NCBI GenBank assembly: GCA_922989275.2
Contig: OV277872.1
Coordinates: 29,714,119-29,778,118 of the forward strand
Direction of reading: 5' to 3'
Length of the DNA: 64,000 nucleotides
Source: Gari tellinella
Taxonomy: Eukaryota; Mollusca; Bivalvia; Cardiida; Psammobiidae
The first letter of the stretch is position 1. The number at the start of each line of letters is the position of its first letter. A program made the position numbers and the translations under genes. Shown in pieces: positions 43,740 through 54,703 of the stretch. The notes below the pieces were generated by a model. It saw only the letters and a list, made by a program, of their open reading frames with translations, was not told the DNA's origin and ran no database searches.

Positions 43740-44110
43740 ATCAAAGAACAACTGTTCCGCCCACTACTGCGGACATCCTCAAAATTACTGGTGACGTGAC
43801 AACTTCTCAGTCGCGGCTTTGCACTCGGGACTCTCCGCTAATTTTCCGTAGATTGGCAACAAGATGGTCGTAGATCCTGAACAGGATGGTCCCTATTCAT
43901 TAGCCCGTGTGCTCTTGTGTGTATTGCCTCCTTTGTCTTCCTCAATCTCCAATGACGTGCTATATATAACATCAGCTTTATCTCTATTCGGTTGTTTGTC
44001 CTTTGGTGCACTAAGATGTTGCATGATGTCTTGCAAGGGCGCAACGACGTGGATACATGTACTTGATGTTTCCTTGACGAGTCCTTTAATGTATGGAATA
44101 ACCTAAATTC
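43740..44110 (-). pseudogene. Penelope-type GIY-YIG endonuclease remnant, inverted copy
   Basis: On the minus strand the frame reads RKTKEAIHTRAHGLMNRD, the conserved C-terminal signature of the GIY-YIG domain in Penelope-like retroelements (typically KEAIHIR ... NRD). The upstream part of the domain is missing. It mirrors the copy at 44175-44650, including the shared CCACTACTGCGGACATCCTC / GAGGATGTCCACAGTAGCAC segment. Non-functional fragment. Confidence 0.6.
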
Positions 44111-44174
44111 CTTCAGATTTCTTATCGTTTCTTGTCTTATTATTTTGTTATTGTTGTTACTGCAAAAGGGCTGA

Positions 44175-44650
44175 GGTTATTAACTATATACAATGTCGTG
44201 TACGAAATGTGATAAGGTTTACACGGGGGAAACTGGTCGCAAATTCGGCACTAGTCTAGTTAAACACAGAAAAGACTGCGATACTAGAGTAAAACCCACT
44301 TACACTAGGGCAAATAGGAAAATGTCAGAAAGCACTATGGATAAAAAAGCCATCACAGAACCCCATAATATTGATAACCTTTACAATGTAGATAGACTGG
44401 GAGGATGCTACATGTAGTATTGTAGAAAGTAAAACTAATTATTATTGGATAATGAGGAAGACAAAGGAGGCAATACACATAAGAACACAGGGGTCAATAA
44501 TTAATAGGGACCTTCTTTTCGGGGATATACCCGAGGTTCAAAGCCGCGAGTGAAAAGTCGCCATATTGCCAGTAGCTTTGAGGATGTCCACAGTAGCACT
44601 TGGAAGAAACAGTCTGCAATAAAAATTAGTAAGTGTTTTGCTTTGATGAA
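44175..44650 (+). pseudogene. Penelope-type GIY-YIG endonuclease remnant
   Basis: From the ATG at 44193 the protein starts MSCTKCDKVYTGETGRKFGT, matching the Cys-x2-Cys and Y-x-G-E-T-G-R opening of Penelope-like GIY-YIG domains (YTG here for YIG), then LVKHRKDC. ITEPHNIDNLYNVDRLGG corresponds to the H..ID....V.D segment. After a stop at 44417 the homology resumes in another frame as RKTKEAIHIRTQGSIINRD, so a frameshift has broken it. No reverse transcriptase lies upstream; the inverse copy stands there instead. Confidence 0.7.
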
Positions 44651-45139
44651 AACGATATTCTTTATTCTCTAATTCACCAGTCCTTTTGAATATAATTATT
44701 GTATTTATCATTTTAAATATTAGATCAATATTTATTGAAGATCAGTCAAATATTGTACAAACTAATAGCACTTTTTGTTTTTAATATGTTTTTGTCAAAT
44801 ATTTGGCATAACCTTTTTACAGCTTCGTTTGTAGACGAAACTTGTTTTACTTACCTTATGAATACATGTATACAGTAAAATCTTTCAGCTACTGAAACCA
44901 GTAAGAGAAGGCTTATTGGTTGTATAACGTCTTGTCCAATTGCAAATATCTAAAATGGTTGGCATTCTTACAGACGCATGTGGAAACATATGACGTATTC
45001 AATTCTACACTGTATAATGGGATAACATAAGATATAATTATTATAGTGTACTATATCTGCATCTTTTAAATCTGAAATTTGCTCATCTGGTTTTGCGTTT
45101 TTGCTCATGCTCTGTATTATGTATTACTCAACATCTATT
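44651..45139. other. AT-rich spacer
   Basis: No ORF or terminal repeat recognised. Confidence 0.4.
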
Positions 45140-45344
45140 TAATCCTATCACTGCCTTTGCTGTTATGAAAATGTTATTTGCAAACACTTCGGACTCTGAC
45201 CAGACGTAGTGCCTGATCAGGATCCAAACAGTTTGACACTCATTTCAATATTTCTTGAGTCAAAATATCTAAGCTTAAAATTTAAGAATTAAAAGCAGAC
45301 AACTTATTAAAAATGTGATGATGTCATGGTAGTGAAGGGGTTAA
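45140..45344 (-). mobile_element. B-type MITE, worn
   Basis: TCCTATCACTGCCTTTGC to GGTAGTGAAGGGGTTAA; core arms GCAAACACTTCGGACTCTGA and CTGATCAGGATCCAAACAG. Confidence 0.65.
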
Positions 45345-45436
45345 TACATGCTCCCTTAAGGCGAATCGGACATTAAGATGTATCAGCACATCGTTTAGAT
45401 CCAGATCAGAGGCTAAGTAATTTTGTGTATTCTTAG

Positions 45437-45644
45437 TACAGTAAAACCTCTCTATTACGATCACTAAAACGATGCCTAATTGATTGTATAAAATACAGAT
45501 GACTGCTTAAAGCAAAGTGGCAATAAAACAGAAAGTTCCTTTACGAGCTTCCTGTTCTACTGTCGCATTGTTTTAAGCAGTCACCTCCCGTAAACAACTT
45601 ATGATTAATACAATCTAATGGTCGTGATGGATGGGTTTTACTGT
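45437..45644. mobile_element. F-type MITE, copy 1
   Basis: TACAGTAAAACCTCTCTATT to GATGGATGGGTTTTACTGT. The inside (GATGACTGCTTAAAGCA ... GTTTTAAGCAGTCACC) resembles the D interior. CAGTARAACC ends are frequent in pogo-type elements (from memory). Confidence 0.75.
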
Positions 45645-45670
45645 TTCCCTTTTGGTATTTCACTCATATA

Positions 45671-45804
45671 TTAACCATTTCACTGCCAATAAGAGTCTGC
45701 TTATACTGTGTTCTGCTTTTAGTTTAACAGGAGAAGATATCTGATCAGGAACCAAACTGTTTGCAAAGTCACATTTTGGCGCCGTGGTCAGTGAAAAAGT
45801 TAAT
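45671..45804 (+). mobile_element. B-type MITE, half core
   Basis: TTAACCATTTCACTGCC, GAGTCTGCTTATACTG, CTGATCAGGAACCAAACTG, GGTCAGTGAAAAAGTTAA. Confidence 0.65.
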
Positions 45805-46449
45805 TAATAGGGATTTTTTTAGTTTTGTTTTTGACATTTTCTCGTGGTTTTTCTTTTCGCCTACAAAGTACGGGCTAATTTGAACTGAGCGAACTTGATT
45901 AATCGGGTTTTAATTTTAGTTAAGTTTTGTATATTTTCATGTGTTACTATTTTGTACTGTTTTATACTGTTTTTTCTATTTACTTCAATTTTCTAACTCT
46001 GTTATTTTAAACAACTTAAACGTTTTAATACTTAGTTTTGCTTGATATATTGAGTAGTTTGAATACATTGCTTTGAACCACTTAAACATTAAAAAGACTA
46101 TACATAAACGGCGGCACAAAAAAGAATCTCTGAAACTGTTTCATATTTCCAACTTTTTATACCCTCTCACGTCATAGTCGGAACATACTGATTTTGGTCA
46201 GCCACTCAGCCTGTTTGTTTGTTTGTGTACTCAACTCAAAAGTCCCTTGAACATAATACAATTCTTGTCATACCAGACAAAGATCAAGGTTATTTACAGA
46301 TCAACTACTTGGAATATAATATTGTCCAGAAACGATAGCAATGTCATTTCAATTAGAGGTCATGGTAACATTAGAGTCTATAGTGTTTCACAACCACGTC
46401 TTATTATTTGGGTAATGAATGCAGATAGTATACTCGTAGTGAAAAGTAT

Positions 46450-46692
46450 TTTAACTCTTTCAACGCTAAGAAACTTGTTTTGGTTATTATGTTCCCTTGT
46501 GGATCTGTTTAGTTACCAACACATGAATCAGTCTACTTGGAATTCTTGGTAGGTTAATAAATACTGCTCTAAATAAGCAAACAGTGCATACCCTGGTCAG
46601 AGGAATCATATAGGGGCTTCTGATCTGGGACTACACTGTTTGCAAAAGGCATGAGTATATCTTAAACAGGTCAATGGTGTTGAAAAAGTTAA
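46450..46692. mobile_element. B-variant MITE
   Basis: TTAACTCTTTCAACGC to TGGTGTTGAAAAAGTTAA; its core is GCAAACAGTGCATACCCTGG and TGGGACTACACTGTTTGC, the diverged form also seen near 20000 and 30030. Confidence 0.65.
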
Positions 46693-46729
46693 ACATTTGC
46701 AATTTTATCTTAATGCAACGTCCTTCTAT

Positions 46730-46980
46730 TACAGTGGAGAATGCGTTCTTCTTTCCCGTTTAAACGCTAAAGAAACGCAATTGTACTGTCATAAAATGAA
46801 GAAAATTACAATTTTTCGACAATTCTGAATGTTGATTTTAACCTTGACGGCAGATATTTTGGAGCCTGACCAGACGTCGGGTTACCCGGCGTCTTATCTG
46901 GCTCAAAACTGTTTGAAATTGAAATTATAGTTTAAGCTTAAACGCGTTTCTTTGGAAATAATAACGTTTTCTCCACTGTA
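46730..46980 (-). mobile_element. A-type MITE
   Basis: TACAGTGGAGAATGCG to CGTTTTCTCCACTGTA; core apex GACGTCGGGTTACCCGGCGTC. Confidence 0.87.
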
Positions 46981-47575
46981 TAATTATATATTCAATTACT
47001 TTTATTATCAGTTTTTTTAACAATTCGATTGTATTTGCGCTTCATCTTCTTTCAACTGATTCATTTGCTCTAACAACAATATTTGTTGTTTCATATTACT
47101 TCACTTCCATACCAATAAATTTGTACAAGATCATATAAAAATGCAATAAAATTGTAATACACATAATTTGTGGTGTTGCTTCTACTTTCCTTTAACCAGG
47201 TGTAAATGATATTGAATGAGTGTGTTTACAGTAGTGTTTAATTAGTTGGCTAAAGGCATTGCAGCATGTGCTTTTATCCAACTAAATGGTGTAAATAAAT
47301 TAAATTCTGAAAACAAACGAATTCTATTTTGTCAAATACCTTTATTCAAATGATACTCTGAAAGTTTCATTTCAAACAAATTGTCCCAGCTATTAGAACA
47401 ACGATTCGTCATACATTTGTAACTGGTTTTAGGTTTAATTATTCCATAGATCAAAGTAGTACCGAAATAGAATAAAGCAAAACATCAAGGCGTCTTTGAT
47501 GAGATTTTTCTTTTTTATTAAGATTCAATGCAAACATTGTTTTATTTAGTAAAACGAGAAACCGCCAATGTCGGT
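46981..47575. other. AT-rich spacer
   Basis: Unique sequence, no gene or repeat recognised. Confidence 0.4.
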
Positions 47576-47576
47576 A

Positions 47577-48683
47577 TGGCCGGATTGTCTGCACTTTTGC
47601 TTTGCATATAATATATAATATAGTTACCCATGGCAGGTGATGCTGACCTCACTACAACTGTACATGCTAAAATTGGTTGCTGTAGGACTTGAACTTTGTC
47701 TAAAACTGACACTTACAAAAAAGTAAACCAAGATGCAAACCAAAAGGTTAACTAAGAATTCTCTAAGTCATTGGACTGTGAAATCTAGGTCACAGTGACC
47801 TATTTACCCACGACATGTGATGATGACCTCACTACAACTGTAAATGCTAAATTTGGTTGCTGTAGGACTTAAACTTTGTCTAAAACTGACACTTACAAAA
47901 AGGTAAACCAAGATGCAAACGAAAAGGTTAACCAAGAATTCTCTAAGTCATTGGACCGTGAAATCTAGGTCACAGTGACCTAGTTACCCACGGCATGTGA
48001 TGATGACCTCACTACAACTGTACATGCCAAATTTGGTTGCTGTAGGACTTAAACTTTAACTAAAACTGACACTTACAAAAAGGTTAAACAAGAACTCTTT
48101 AAGTCATTGGACCGTGAAATCTAGGTCACAGTGACCTATTTACCCACGGCATGTGATGATGACCTCACTACAACTGTATATGCCAAATTTGTTTGGTTGC
48201 TGTAGGACTCAAGCTTTGGCTAAATCTGACACTAACAAAAAGTTAAACCAAAGCGCAACGAAAAGGTTAACCAAGAATTCTCTAAGTCATTGGACCGTGA
48301 AATCTAGGTCACAGTGACCTAGTTACCCACGGTATGTGATGATGACCTCACTACAACTGTACATGCCAAATTTGGTTGCTGTAGGACTTCAGCTTTGGCT
48401 AAAACTGACACTAACAAAAAGGTCAACCAAAGTGAGGACGGATGGACAGACAGACGGACGTTCGCACAGTTGGACATTTGTTGGGTATTTTTTTTGTTTA
48501 AAAATACCCAACAGTACACTAAAATACCCAACAATAACAATAGGGCAATCACGGAATGAATGGAATCTATTGTTCTCCCTACCCAACAAAGGACCTTTCG
48601 TGCGCTCGGACGGACAGACAGACAGACAGACAGACGGACGGACGGCATTCGCCAATCTATAGACCGCATTTTCAATCCGGCCA
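47577..48683. mobile_element. 1.1-kb element with 180-bp tandem monomers
   Basis: GGCCGGATTG at left and CAATCCGGCC at right bound the unit. Monomers with GACCTCACTACAACTGTA begin near 47644, 47824, 48004, 48161 and 48344. GGACAGACAGACGGACG microsatellite stretches lie at 48437 and 48608. ORFs crossing the microsatellites on both strands are repeat artefacts. Confidence 0.65.
47787..48320. promoter_or_regulatory. Four perfect AGGTCAnnnTGACCT palindromes
   Basis: AGGTCACAGTGACCT at 47787, 47967, 48123 and 48306, one per monomer. This equals the textbook estrogen-receptor element (inverted half-sites, 3-bp gap). Actual binding is unknown. Confidence 0.4.
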
Positions 48684-48997
48684 AAAAATGATTATTTGAC
48701 ACTAATTTCGTTTTCGGAACTTTGTCATAGTATCATTATGATGTAATGACAGAAAAAAAAGAAACATATTTGTTAATGCTACAAAAGTCGCTCTTGATTA
48801 TATTTAGCCTTTTCATGGAGGGGGTTGCTTGAGAAAAACAACATTTTATATACCAGATTGTCACTTTGAAATGATTCGTTGACTCATGATGTACCAAGTT
48901 AGTTTGTAACATTAAACTATTATTTACAATCGGCGTACAGTATTTTTGCGACTCATACATTAGTATATTATATGCACTAGTCATATGCTAAATTGCC
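48684..48997. other. Spacer, nothing recognised
   Basis: AT-rich; only chance ORFs. Confidence 0.4.
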
Positions 48998-49090
48998 GTC
49001 TGTTTAAAATATATAACATAATATTGAGTAATAAAAGAAGACGACAACTGTTAAAATGTAATGACGTCATGGCAGTGAAGGTGTTACAAA
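48998..49090 (-). mobile_element. B-type fragment
   Basis: TTGCCGTCTGTTTAAAAT, AGACGACAACTGTTAAAATG, TGACGTCATGGCAGTGAAGG; core absent. Confidence 0.5.
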
Positions 49091-49137
49091 TGAGTGCACA
49101 AAGAACAAACTTATAAACAAAGTAGTGTTTCCATTCA

Positions 49138-49321
49138 ACCCTTAACTCTATAGTAGCTTTTGTAATGTCTATTTTACCATCTAAATGCGTTATTACGTCT
49201 ACGTTACGCGGCGTCTAATCAGGATCCAAAATATTTGCAAATAACAGGTGTGCTATGGGTACACGTAAGGCAGCGAAGATGGCCCCGTGGGTCTTCGAGG
49301 CAAGTCAGTGAAAGGGGTAAC
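49138..49321 (+). mobile_element. B-type MITE, half core
   Basis: AACCCTTAACTCTATAGTAGC to GTCAGTGAAAGGGGTAAC; core arm CTACGTTACGCGGCGTCTAA. Confidence 0.55.
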
Positions 49322-49477
49322 ATTCTGAACCTTCTTTGCAAACTGTACGTCGTCAGCAAAATGTGCCGTTTCTACCAATTAATGCAGACTGTAAACAAGC
49401 AGTGTCTTTCGGGGATGTCTGGTCTGGATCTTCAGTTTTACACAATCTATCAATAAACGTTAAAAGTAGAAAATGGT

Positions 49478-49727
49478 TACAGTGGAGAATATGTTATTCT
49501 TTCCCGTTTAAACGCAAACGTACGCAAACGCAAAGCACTAAATCGTAAAAAAGAACACCTTTTGGACAATTCTGATAATTCTTGTTTATCTTGGTGGCAA
49601 ACAGTTTGGAGCCTGATCAGACGCCGGGTTACCCGGCGTCTGATATGGCTCCAAATTGTTTGCACTGCAAATAATAGTTTTAGCGTAAACGCGTTTATTG
49701 GGAAAGAATAACAGATTCTCCACTGTA
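49478..49727 (-). mobile_element. A-type MITE, young copy
   Basis: TACAGTGGAGAATATG to CAGATTCTCCACTGTA; core apex GGGTTACCCGGCGTC. Confidence 0.92.
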
Positions 49728-49774
49728 ATCCATTGGTGCATTCTGTAACAAACGTCGATAACGGTTGCAAACCC

Positions 49775-49975
49775 AGAACCAGTATACGCGCATTTGTCAA
49801 CAGAGTGCTTCAAATTAGCTATCGATTTTAACTCACAAATGAATATTTAATTGCACTGTTGAAGTGTCAAGTGGATAAGGACTAAAGTCAGTTCCAGGGA
49901 ACAGTTAAATGTGCATGTTAGGAATTCATTAAATATTCATATTAGAAAGACGTTAAATAAACATGTCAAGAGAAT
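49775..49975 (+). repeat. M repeat, copy 2
   Basis: GCATTTGTCAACAGAGTGC, GTCAAGTGGATAAGGACTAA, TAAACATGTCAAGAGAATGC; paralogue of 27390-27548 with a longer 3' part. Confidence 0.7.
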
Positions 49976-50065
49976 GCGCATTGCTGATTTGTTTGTTTGA
50001 CAATATGCATTTCTTCAAATCCAAGTGTGTATTCTGAACATTAATTATTTGAATATTATACCTCA

Positions 50066-50383
50066 GAGCTACCACAAGTTGTTCATAAAAATACTAACAT
50101 TTCCAAATTTTCAAGGGCGATTTTAAGAATCGTACCTTTGACCTTTTGCAGCCAGCTCTATACAATATAAAACTAACATAATAATGCAAACTGTTTGGAC
50201 CCAGATCAGACGCCGCATAACGCGGCGTCTGATCTTGATCTAAACTGTTTGACATCTGTATTAATGTATCCTAGTAAACACGCTTAAACTCCCAAATTAA
50301 AAAAAGTAAAAGAGAATAAATCCGAAGAGTTCGGAAGAAATTAAATAAAATCCGAATATTTTGGAAAAATCCGGAGCTATGGA
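50066..50383. mobile_element. E-type element, copy 2
   Basis: GAGCTACCACAAGTTG, ACATTTCCAAATTTTCAAG, core GACGCCGCATAACGCGGCGTC, then AAATCCGAAGAGTTCGGAAG and TCCGGAGCTATGG. Confidence 0.6.
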
Positions 50384-50439
50384 AACCCTCAATCCTCTAT
50401 GCCATCCTCAAACCTATATTGTGTTTATCATTGACCTGA

Positions 50440-50643
50440 AATGAAATTCAAACGCATTGCAGTTAACTATAGAAAATGACATATTCTTGAAGTTTATTAC
50501 CATCTACTTTAATGTGAATTTCAGACAGTTTGGAAACTGATCAAACACCGGTATACACGTTGACTCTAAACTGTTTGCAGATGACACAATCAAAACTGTT
50601 TTCAAATGCGCTTTATGAAGTCATTGAGAGTGAAAGAATTAAA
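50440..50643. mobile_element. A arm joined to B end
   Basis: AAATTCAAACGCATTGCAG and a worn core (A type) run into CAAATGCGCTTTATGAAGTC, GAGAGTGAAAGAATTAA (B type). Confidence 0.5.
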
Positions 50644-50810
50644 AAACCCACATGTTTTGGAACATGACACTTTACTTTTTCGACATCTCTTAACTATGTA
50701 CGTCGTAAATAGCAATTTTAATTAAAATTGGATCCGGGGTCATATGTGGGGGAGGACATTGTACATGTACTGACGTTTGACGTCAAGGGAATGACCTTCT
50801 CTAATGTTGG

Positions 50811-51025
50811 TACAGTGGAGAATCTGTTATTCTTTCCCATAAACGCGTTTACGCTAAAACTATTATTTGCAGTGCAAGCAGTTTGGAGCCAGATCAGACG
50901 CCGGGTAACCAAGATAAACAAGAATTATCAGAATTGTCCAAAATATGTTCTTTTCTACGTTTTAGTGCTTTGAGTTTGCGTACGTTTGCGTTTAAACGGG
51001 AAAGAATAACAGATTCTCCACTGTA
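50811..51025 (+). mobile_element. A-type MITE, second core arm deleted
   Basis: TACAGTGGAGAATCTG to CAGATTCTCCACTGTA; CGCCGGGTAACCAAGATAAAC shows a clean loss of the right core arm in an otherwise young copy. Confidence 0.9.
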
Positions 51026-51347
51026 TAAGTTGTGGCCAAATCAATTTTTGCAATATCTTATAAGCTATGATAATTTGTATACATATACATGTACGCTGTA
51101 GAAACGGTTTATGTCGATAAAAGTATTAGTTATCTGATATTTGCAATAAAATATTATTAAATCAATTAAAATACATGATGTAATGACACGATGGCCAAAG
51201 TGAAAAAAACGTAATACGAGTATTACATCGTTAAGATCATGATAATTATCAAACTCTAAGATACACAGTGTCGGATCAGGATAATATCTACAAATATGAA
51301 AGCAAAATATCTAAAACGATGCATGAATTAGATTTGCATACGTGTGG

Positions 51348-51612
51348 TACAGTGGTAAATACGCTATTTCTACCCACTTTACGCGTTTCTTACGCGTTTT
51401 TTAAGCGTTTTTACGCGTTTTTTATCCGTTTCGATAAATGCGTTTCCTGATCGTATCTTTACGCGTTGAAAAGAGCCCGGATAAAAGGGTCATCACTTAG
51501 CCGACGGACCCCTTAGCCGAGACTGCATTGGTTAGGCGTTAACCGTTCACTATGCGTTTCTTATGCGTAGATTAACGCGTAAATGGGTAGGAATAGCGTA
51601 TTTACCACTGTA
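51348..51612. mobile_element. N-type MITE with ACGCGTTT repeats
   Basis: TACAGTGGTAAATACGC and GCGTATTTACCACTGTA ends with CTACCCA/TGGGTAG inside. The left arm repeats TTACGCGTTT four times (51379-51422). Only copy seen; the ends share CAGTGG with A. Confidence 0.82.
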
Positions 51613-51679
51613 CGTATGTGACACAATGTTCCAATGTTTGGTCTCTCTTGGGCTTAGCAAAATAAAGCTAGACTATTTT

Positions 51680-51778
51680 AACCCTTTCATGATCAAATTA
51701 TTCGGGAGATGTTTACCCCTTCATCGTTTCATTGTCGTCTAATTCAATTTTGTTGTCTGCAATGCCGTTTCAAAGTTA
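51680..51778 (+). mobile_element. Two B-type end fragments
   Basis: AACCCTTTCATGATCAAATT (51680) and TTTACCCCTTCATCGTTTC with TTCATTGTCGTCTAATTC (51708). Both break off before a core. Confidence 0.5.
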
Positions 51779-51785
51779 ACAAGAG

Positions 51786-52640
51786 CTGTCGGAGAACAGC
51801 AAAGCTCGCCTAATTAAACCTTTCTTAAATAGATAAAAGTGTATCAGTACATTGCTATTCAAGCCATAGGAAACCTCCATTCCAAATATCAGCTTACTAA
51901 CGCAAATACGTCATGTAGTATAAGTGCATTCCAACACTTACTCCAAAACTAACTTTTAGATGTTGTACATATATTTACTTACTGTGCTGGCGGTCTTTTT
52001 GATTGTAAGGTTGTGGAACAGGGTTTATATTTTATGTACACTGTTCGTCTTTATAGGTGAATATAGGAGATAAGTGTGAGGTTGGGCGCCCCTAAACCCA
52101 GGTTTAACCCCCCAGTGGTTGTTAATGGTTAATTTATAATTAATTATTGATTGCTGCTGACCGTACAAAGGCAGGCTCCTATGTTCACTTTGCTTTATGT
52201 TTGTCTTGCGTATTGTTTTCTGTTTGGTGTGTGGGATTGCGTGTGTGTGTGTGTGTGTTTGTTATGGTATGGCTGTGTGCGTGTTCTGCTTTAGAGATGG
52301 GTGTATTGTTTGTGTTGCGTTTCCTGCTTGAGTCTTCTTTCGTATTTATTTGAAATTTCAGTCCCAAAACTCTAAGTCCACAAAAGGTAAAATTTTGACT
52401 AATTTTTAACTTTTTTTATATTTTAACTACGCAACATAAATGTTCAACCCACAGGACACTTCCCATCCAAATATCAGCTTCCTAATACAAATATTCATGT
52501 AGTATTAGTGCATTATAACACTTACCCCAAAACTTTAACCATGAAAAACCAACGCCGACGTCGACGCCGGGGTGATTCCATAAGCCCCCCCATTCTCCGA
52601 ATAGGCAAGCCAAACATAAATCAGTATGACAGAAGAAATT
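51786..52640. repeat. Degenerate repeat with internal insertion and (GT)n
   Basis: CCAAATATCAGCTTACTAAC (51893) and CCAAATATCAGCTTCCTAAT (52469) with GTAGTATTAGTGCATT-like followers are a direct repeat flanking about 500 bp of other sequence, including (GT)n at 52231-52260. GACGTCGACGCCGGGGTGATT near 52557 is a typical end of mollusc repeats (memory). Confidence 0.4.
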
Positions 52641-52651
52641 TCAAAACTAGT

Positions 52652-52750
52652 GTCAAGTGGTTTGGATCACGATCAAACGTTTCACCGCGTTTCAGGATCC
52701 AAACTGTTTGCAAAGGCGCGTTGAAGCATGATTAAGAGTGAAAGGTTTAA
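52652..52750 (+). mobile_element. B-type MITE, core and right end
   Basis: GTCAAGTGGTTTGGATCACG, AGGATCCAAACTGTTTGC, GATTAAGAGTGAAAGGTTTAA. Confidence 0.6.
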
Positions 52751-52759
52751 ACACGTCAT

Positions 52760-53285
52760 GCTTTTATTCTAAGATTATTTTTACACTACTTCGATGATAA
52801 TCAATATCTCGAAGTGACAATAATGGATGCAAAGACACGACTAATTTTACAGTAAAATTCTGGTTATATTTAGTCGGTTCTAGATTGCTAAAAGGGAAAC
52901 ATGATGCTATATTAATACGAACGTTGAATAGATGTTCTAACATCTTGCTACTTTTTTATTCTTGCTTTAACCTTTGAATATATCTTGCTGACATACTAGC
53001 ATTATTCTTACCTAGGAGACAAATTGCTGTATTTAAGAAATGAATTGATTTTTTACGGCGTTCAAGCGAAATGAACGACAGAAAATTATCGGCAAATACC
53101 ATGAATCGCACTAGAATCATTCCTTATATTTACAATGTATTTGCCGAAATTTCTAATATTAGATTAACAATTTTTTGAGTATGCATGTATGTTTAATCCA
53201 TTTTAGAGGTTGATAACACGAATTATGTGTACCCTATCAGGAACAGCCATGACCGAATAACTGTAGCTGCGTACATTCGAAAGCA
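52760..53285. other. Spacer, nothing recognised
   Basis: AT-rich; no terminal repeats and no coding-like ORF. Confidence 0.4.
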
Positions 53286-53291
53286 AAAAAT

Positions 53292-53936
53292 AGACTGCGC
53301 GTTCAATAAACGCTTATGCCCCCGGTGGCATCCTTGACAATATATTCTAAATATTTTCAAAAGTCCAAATTAGGTCAAGGTCAAACTGAGCTTGTGTGTT
53401 ATTGATGAGTTGGTAATGGTCCAAGGCAATAACTGTACAAGTATCGAAGCATTGTAGTAAACAGTGTTTGAAGCTAGTCGAAACGGTAACATCTAGTTAA
53501 CCGAGAAAGAGCCCATTTAAAATATTCTAATTTCAAATTAGGTCAAGGTCAAGGTCAAAATCAAAGTTTGGTGATATTGGTGGATAGGGAATGGTCAAAG
53601 GCAACAAGTGTATAAGTATCAAAGCATTGTAGTCAGTTGTGTTGATGCTAGACGAAACGGTAAAATCTAGTTAACCAAGAAATAGCCTGTTAAAAATATT
53701 CTAAGTCCAAATTAGGTCAAGGTCAAGGTCAAAATCAAAGTTTGATGATATTGGTGGATAGAGAATGGTCCAAGGCATCAACTGTATAGGTATCCAAGCA
53801 TTTGGGTAAGCTGTGCTGATGCTAGACGAAACGGTAAATTCTATATAACCTTGTTACGGATGCACTGACGGACGGACGCACGCACGGACATGACGATTAC
53901 TATATGCCTACGCATCTGTCGATGCCGGGGGCATAA
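53292..53936 (+). mobile_element. K element, copy 1 (three monomers)
   Basis: AGACTGCGCGTTCAATAAAC, TTATGCCCCCGGTGGCATC, then about 180-bp monomers with AAATTAGGTCAAGGTCAA, a GACGGACGCACGCACGG stretch and the end GATGCCGGGGGCATAAAA. TTATGCCCCC and GGGGGCATAA are inverted. Confidence 0.7.
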
Positions 53937-54098
53937 AATAAGTTCCATTGTATACATTCTGAGATCAACGACTTTGACAGTTTGCCCCGCCTCTTCTTCG
54001 AAACTTTTCCAGAAGTCCCGCTCTCTCGAAATGGTGTTTATACGAAATGAACACACTTTTTGTCAATGGAATTGAATGGGTAGAATGTAAATAAAACA

Positions 54099-54578
54099 AG
54101 ACTGCGCGTTCAATAAACGCTTATGCCCCCAGTGGCATCCTTGACAATATATTCTGAATCTTTTCTAAGTCCAAATTAGGTCAAGGTCAAGGTCAAACTG
54201 AGCTTGGGTATTATTGTTTAGTTGGTAATGGTCCAAGACAACAACTGTATAAGTATCAAAGCATTGTAGTCAGTTGTGTTGATGCTAGATGAAACGGTAA
54301 AATCTAGTTAACCAAGAAATAGCCTATTTAAAATTTTCTAAGTCCAAATTAGGTCAAGGTCAAGGTCAAAATCAAAGTTTGGTGATATTGGTGGATAGGG
54401 AATGGTCCAAGGCAACAACTGTATAAGTATCCAAGCATTTGGGTAAGCGGTGTTGATGCTAGACGAAACGGTAAAATCTACTTAACCTTGTTACGGACGC
54501 ACGCACGGACGGACGGACGGACGGACGGACAGGACGATTACTATATGCCCCGCATCTGTCGATGCTGGGGGCATAAAA
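54099..54578 (+). mobile_element. K element, copy 2 (two monomers)
   Basis: Same start and end as copy 1 in the same orientation, one monomer fewer, with a longer (GGAC)n run at 54503-54531. Confidence 0.7.
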
Positions 54579-54585
54579 ATATATG

Positions 54586-54700
54586 TACAGTGGAGAATAG
54601 TGTTTTGCCCCGTTAACCACTTTTACTGCCAAGGAAGACAACACTGACATTTGCAAACAGTTTGGATACTGATCAGACGCTTCATTTAACACGCAATATC
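54586..54700 (+). mobile_element. A end joined to B left half
   Basis: TACAGTGGAGAATAGTG (A) runs into CGTTAACCACTTTTACTGCC and a core arm GCAAACAGTTTGGATACTGA (B). Confidence 0.55.
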
Positions 54701-54703
54701 ATA

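Noticed and set aside
48319..48702. ORFs with SVRPS/RTDGQTDG repeats near 48.4-48.6 kb
   Set aside because: They come from the GGACAGAC microsatellite at the end of a tandem-repeat element.
52147..52353. 68-codon Cys/Val-rich ORF
   Set aside because: It spans a (GT)n microsatellite; the residues follow the repeat.
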